Position numbers and translations under genes: made by a program. A model generated the notes under the pieces. That model was given only the letters and a program-made list of their open reading frames with translations. It was not told where the DNA came from and did not search any database. A stretch of 7,171 nt of DNA from an uncultured Eubacteriales bacterium (GTDB lineage: Bacteria > Bacillota > Clostridia > Oscillospirales > Oscillospiraceae), in contig URCB01000079.1 in NCBI GenBank assembly GCA_900546255.1, forward strand, positions 1-7,171, read 5' to 3'. Below, piece after piece: positions 5,875-7,171 of this stretch (positions within the stretch are counted from its first letter, which is position 1; each line of letters starts with the position of its first letter).

Positions 5875-5912
5875 CCCCTGTTCCATGTTTCTTAGGCGCA
5901 TAGAACAAGGGG
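5875..5912. repeat. Imperfect inverted repeat upstream of uppP
   Basis: Arms 5875-5887 and 5899-5912 pair over 13 bp with one bulged base and one G-U (minus-strand RNA), closing an 11-base loop. No T run follows on either strand, so it is not a standard terminator. It sits in the 153-base gap between the thioesterase stop and uppP and may be a transcript-processing or regulatory hairpin. Confidence 0.45.
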
Positions 5913-5946
5913 TTGGGAAAATCAATCCCCCTGCCAATGCCAAGGG

Positions 5947-6357
5947 TCACGCCTCCACCATCTGCGACAGGGCCTGGGCAAAGGCTGGAAACGCCTTAGG
6001 CAGGCGCAGGATGTGCCCCTCCTGGTCTAGGAAGCAGTGCTCCGAGTTTCCCTCGAACACCACTACGCCCGCTGGATTGCGCATCACATAGTGCAGTCTC
6101 AGACGGATCCCTGTGAACTTGGTGAGGGACACCTGGATGGAAATTACCTCCGGAAACTTGGTGTCGTGCCGGTACTTCACATCCAGGGCCGTGACGGGAG
6201 ACACCGCCCCCATCGCCTCCAGCCGCTCTAAATTCCAGCCCAATTGGGCCAAAAAGTCCACCCGGGCTTCCTCCATCCAACGGATATAATTGCTGTGATG
6301 GGTAATGCCCATTCGATCAGTCTCATAGTACTGCACCGTGTGCTGATAGGGTTTCAT
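5947..6357 (-). CDS. Acyl-CoA thioesterase, 4HBT/YbgC-FadM hot-dog family
   Basis: The 136-residue protein is the usual size for a single hot-dog domain thioesterase, which hydrolyses acyl-CoA to free acid and CoA in the cytosol as a dimer or tetramer of dimers. The family signature is at the N-terminus: VQYYETDRMGITHHSNYIRW (8-27), with D14 as the expected catalytic aspartate, H21 in place of the usual Tyr/His-x-x-Tyr turn and the following EEAR (29-32). The rest shows the expected strands, for example LDVKYRH, and a final helix. The open frame extends 69 codons further upstream, but AAAGGAGG five bases before the ATG at 6357 and the family start fix this point; the upstream part is the structured leader RNA. 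A terminator-like hairpin lies just before the gene, suggesting control by attenuation. The chain length of the substrate cannot be told. Confidence 0.88.
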   Translation of the reverse strand: MKPYQHTVQYYETDRMGITHHSNYIRWMEEARVDFLAQLGWNLERLEAMGAVSPVTALDVKYRHDTKFPEVISIQVSLTKFTGIRLRLHYVMRNPAGVVVFEGNSEHCFLDQEGHILRLPKAFPAFAQALSQMVEA

Positions 6358-6390
6358 AGGTTCCTCCTTTGAACGGCCGGCAAACTGAGG

Positions 6391-6433
6391 CAAAAGGAAA
6401 AGCCGGAACCCACTGTGGTTATGGTTCCCGGCT
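6391..6433 (-). terminator. Terminator hairpin inside the thioesterase leader
   Basis: On the minus strand an 11/10-base stem (6433-6423 with 6410-6401, one bulged G) with a 12-base loop is followed by CTTTTCCTTTT. It ends about 20 bases before the ribosome binding site of the thioesterase, so it would block that gene unless an alternative fold wins; it could also end a separate small RNA. Confidence 0.68.
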
Positions 6434-6440
6434 CTTGGAT

Positions 6441-6538
6441 CGGGTATCATCGCGAGGTTCCTCTGGGCAAATACGCCGCGCTGGCTTGCTGGGCTCACCT
6501 GGGCATATGGCTGCAGTTCCAGAACTTTCGCCTGATAT
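6441..6538 (-). promoter_or_regulatory. Structured 5' leader, candidate riboswitch/attenuator of the thioesterase (or small RNA)
   Basis: From the predicted start near 6538 the RNA can form a rod of nested helices: 6537-6533 with 6449-6445, 6531-6528 with 6455-6452, 6525-6522 with 6460-6457, 6521-6519 with 6466-6464 and 6508-6503 with 6476-6471. Two 3' segments could instead pair with the terminator. GGAACC (6461-6456) matches GGTTCC (6410-6405) in its 3' arm and CCCG (6444-6441) matches CGGG (6430-6427) in its 5' arm. No T-box, SAM, TPP, FMN or other riboswitch consensus that I know is recognisable. A stand-alone small RNA ended by the terminator is the main alternative. Confidence 0.42.
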
Positions 6539-6544
6539 TGAGAC

Positions 6545-6553
6545 AGTATAGCA
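6545..6553 (-). promoter_or_regulatory. Extended -10 promoter of the thioesterase leader
   Basis: The minus strand reads TGCTATACT: a TGN extension plus TATACT, one base from the consensus hexamer. The -35 position is poor and is occupied by the perfect dyad at 6562-6577. The start is expected near 6538, about 180 bases before the coding region. Confidence 0.6.
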
Positions 6554-6561
6554 CAACTTTC

Positions 6562-6577
6562 CATCTACTGGTAGATG
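6562..6577. promoter_or_regulatory. Operator-like perfect dyad over the -35 region
   Basis: CATCTAC and GTAGATG form perfect 7-base arms around a 2-base centre. With the -10 at 6545-6550, the -35 position (about 6568-6573) falls inside the dyad, so a bound dimeric regulator could cover or replace the -35 contact. The regulator is unknown. Confidence 0.5.
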
Positions 6578-6590
6578 CGAAGACAACAAA

Positions 6591-6677
6591 TCTCCTGGCC
6601 GATCTTCGTAGAATTTGTACTGCTTCCTAGGGGCCCCTCCCCTGCCATTCCACCTAGGTTTTGTCCGGACCAGGAGA
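6591..6677. repeat. 87-base element bounded by inverted repeats
   Basis: TCTCCTGG (6591-6598) and CCAGGAGA (6670-6677) are perfect complements, and the pairing extends to 11 bp with one bulge (CCG 6599-6601 with CGG 6666-6668). Inside lie two copies of the self-complementary CCTAGG (6626-6631, 6653-6658) and a GGGGCCCC palindrome (6630-6637). It fills the space between the SLH gene terminator and the thioesterase promoter. No coding frame or recognised RNA family was found in it; it could be a structured RNA or a small mobile-element remnant. Confidence 0.4.
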
Positions 6678-6680
6678 CTA

Positions 6681-6713
6681 GAAAAGCAGAGGCGGGGAAC
6701 AGGCCCCGCCTCT
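6681..6713 (-). terminator. Intrinsic terminator of the SLH-domain gene
   Basis: A perfect 10-bp stem (6688-6697 with 6704-6713) with a 6-base loop is followed on the minus strand by GCTTTTCT. It lies 44 bases after the SLH protein stop codon. Confidence 0.85.
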
Positions 6714-6757
6714 TTGGGTTTTCAAAACGAGATGGTTGGTTTTGGAGAGAAACGGGG

Positions 6758-7171
6758 TTACACCACTTCCCCAGAACCGGCGCCGTCGTTGGCGTCCGAC
6801 CACGCCTTCTCCAATTCGGACCAGTCCCGGTTGGGGAGGAGTTCGGTCCAGATTTCGTAGGGATTCTGCTCGTCGTCGGTGTTCATGGTGTACGCGTGGG
6901 AGTTGGTGGCCTCCTGGACCTGCTCATAGTACCAGGCGGTCTCCGGGTTGTCGGGCCAAACGATCATGTCGTCCAGCAGGTGATCGGCATCAGGGTGCCG
7001 GTCAATGGTGCGGTTGACCATGGTCATGGCCTCGGCCCGGGTGATAAGCTGCTGGGGCTGGAAGGTGCCGTCGGGATACCCATCCACGATGCCGGCGTTG
7101 GCGGCCTCGTTGATGTAATCCTGGGCCCAGTGGCCGGCAATGTCGGAGAAGAGGTCCCCTCCATCATAGGT
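6758..7171 (-). CDS. SLH-domain protein, C-terminal part (5' end beyond window)
   Basis: The frame is open to the right edge, so only the last 137 residues are present; an apparent start at GTG 7087 is internal to the domain. The visible part contains one complete S-layer homology repeat, FSDIAGHWAQDYINEAANAG (8-27) continuing to YPDGTFQPQQLITRAEAMTM. It is followed by a degenerate one (WPDNPETAWYYEQVQEATNS, then a short acidic insert and NRDWSELEKAWS). The C-terminus is acidic and ends in GAGSGEVV. Such tandem repeats anchor exported proteins to secondary wall polymers. The function of the missing N-terminal part is unknown. It ends in a clear terminator and is separated from the thioesterase by 400 bases of non-coding DNA. 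It is not a duplicate of the GH25 protein: the repeats differ clearly. Confidence 0.9.
   Translation of the reverse strand, partial: TYDGGDLFSDIAGHWAQDYINEAANAGIVDGYPDGTFQPQQLITRAEAMTMVNRTIDRHPDADHLLDDMIVWPDNPETAWYYEQVQEATNSHAYTMNTDDEQNPYEIWTELLPNRDWSELEKAWSDANDGAGSGEVV

Noticed and set aside
5032..5895. A 287-codon plus-strand frame opposite uppP
   Set aside because: It is a shadow of uppP, rich in His, Gly and Asp as expected for the reverse of a membrane protein, with no family motif.
6443..6557. T-box or 6S RNA in the thioesterase leader
   Set aside because: No T-box sequence (AGGGTGGNACCGCG) or specifier stem is present, and the rod lacks a clear large central bubble of 6S RNA.
6358..6564. 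N-terminal extension of the thioesterase to an ATG at 6564
   Set aside because: The extra 69 residues are translated leader RNA: they cover the promoter, structured region and terminator hairpin, and the ATG at 6357 has AAAGGAGG at the right distance.
6591..6680. Small SRP RNA, because of GGTCCGGA and GGAAGCAG on the minus strand
   Set aside because: The two motifs are about 46 bases apart and not in the apical GGTCCGGAAGGAAGCAGC arrangement that defines SRP RNA.

Overview
The window looks like a chromosomal segment of a moderately GC-rich, anaerobic Gram-positive gut Clostridium relative, probably Oscillospiraceae (Flavonifractor/Pseudoflavonifractor/Lawsonibacter-like). This is inferred from four things: SLH-domain surface proteins, a small protein carrying the glycyl-radical tail motif of anaerobic ribonucleotide reductase, strong GGAGG ribosome binding sites, and many GC-rich intrinsic terminators. 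No species name can be proven from the sequence alone. No insertion sequence, integrase or CRISPR array is visible.

Layout. A complete tRNA-Ala(CGC) lies at 1-76, followed by an intrinsic terminator. From there to about 2190 all genes lie on the minus strand. Read in transcription order, a small two-helix membrane protein (2189-1902) is followed by an 89-residue NrdD-tail-like protein (1862-1593) and a strong terminator. Next comes an SRPBCC-fold protein (1463-1050) with its own extended -10 promoter. Last are a 12-codon leader ORF (995-957) and a chloramphenicol acetyltransferase-like gene (869-234) that ends in a 13-bp terminator hairpin. A plus-strand PLP-dependent aminotransferase (2348-3541) with a clear sigma-A promoter and its own terminator sits in the middle. 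The right half is minus-strand again: a secreted GH25 muramidase with three SLH wall anchors (4845-3601), undecaprenyl-diphosphatase UppP (5793-4960), a 4HBT acyl-CoA thioesterase (6357-5947) behind a long structured 5' leader, and the C-terminal end of another SLH protein (running off the right edge to 6758).

How the genes fit together. The right half has a cell-envelope theme: lipid carrier recycling, a peptidoglycan hydrolase held on the wall by SLH repeats, and a second SLH protein. The left half has small regulatory or accessory genes plus an antibiotic-acetylating enzyme.

The most interesting signal is upstream of the cat-like gene. A leader ORF with a perfect Shine-Dalgarno is followed by four RNA segments that can pair as 1:2 plus 3:4, or as 2:3. 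Segment 4 runs into the cat ribosome binding site. This is the architecture of translational attenuation known from ermC and cat genes. A second candidate RNA switch, with mutually exclusive helices and a terminator just before the start codon, precedes the thioesterase. The 89-residue glycyl-radical-like protein is a third point of interest, as a possible stand-alone spare part for anaerobic ribonucleotide reductase, analogous to GrcA/YfiD for pyruvate formate-lyase.
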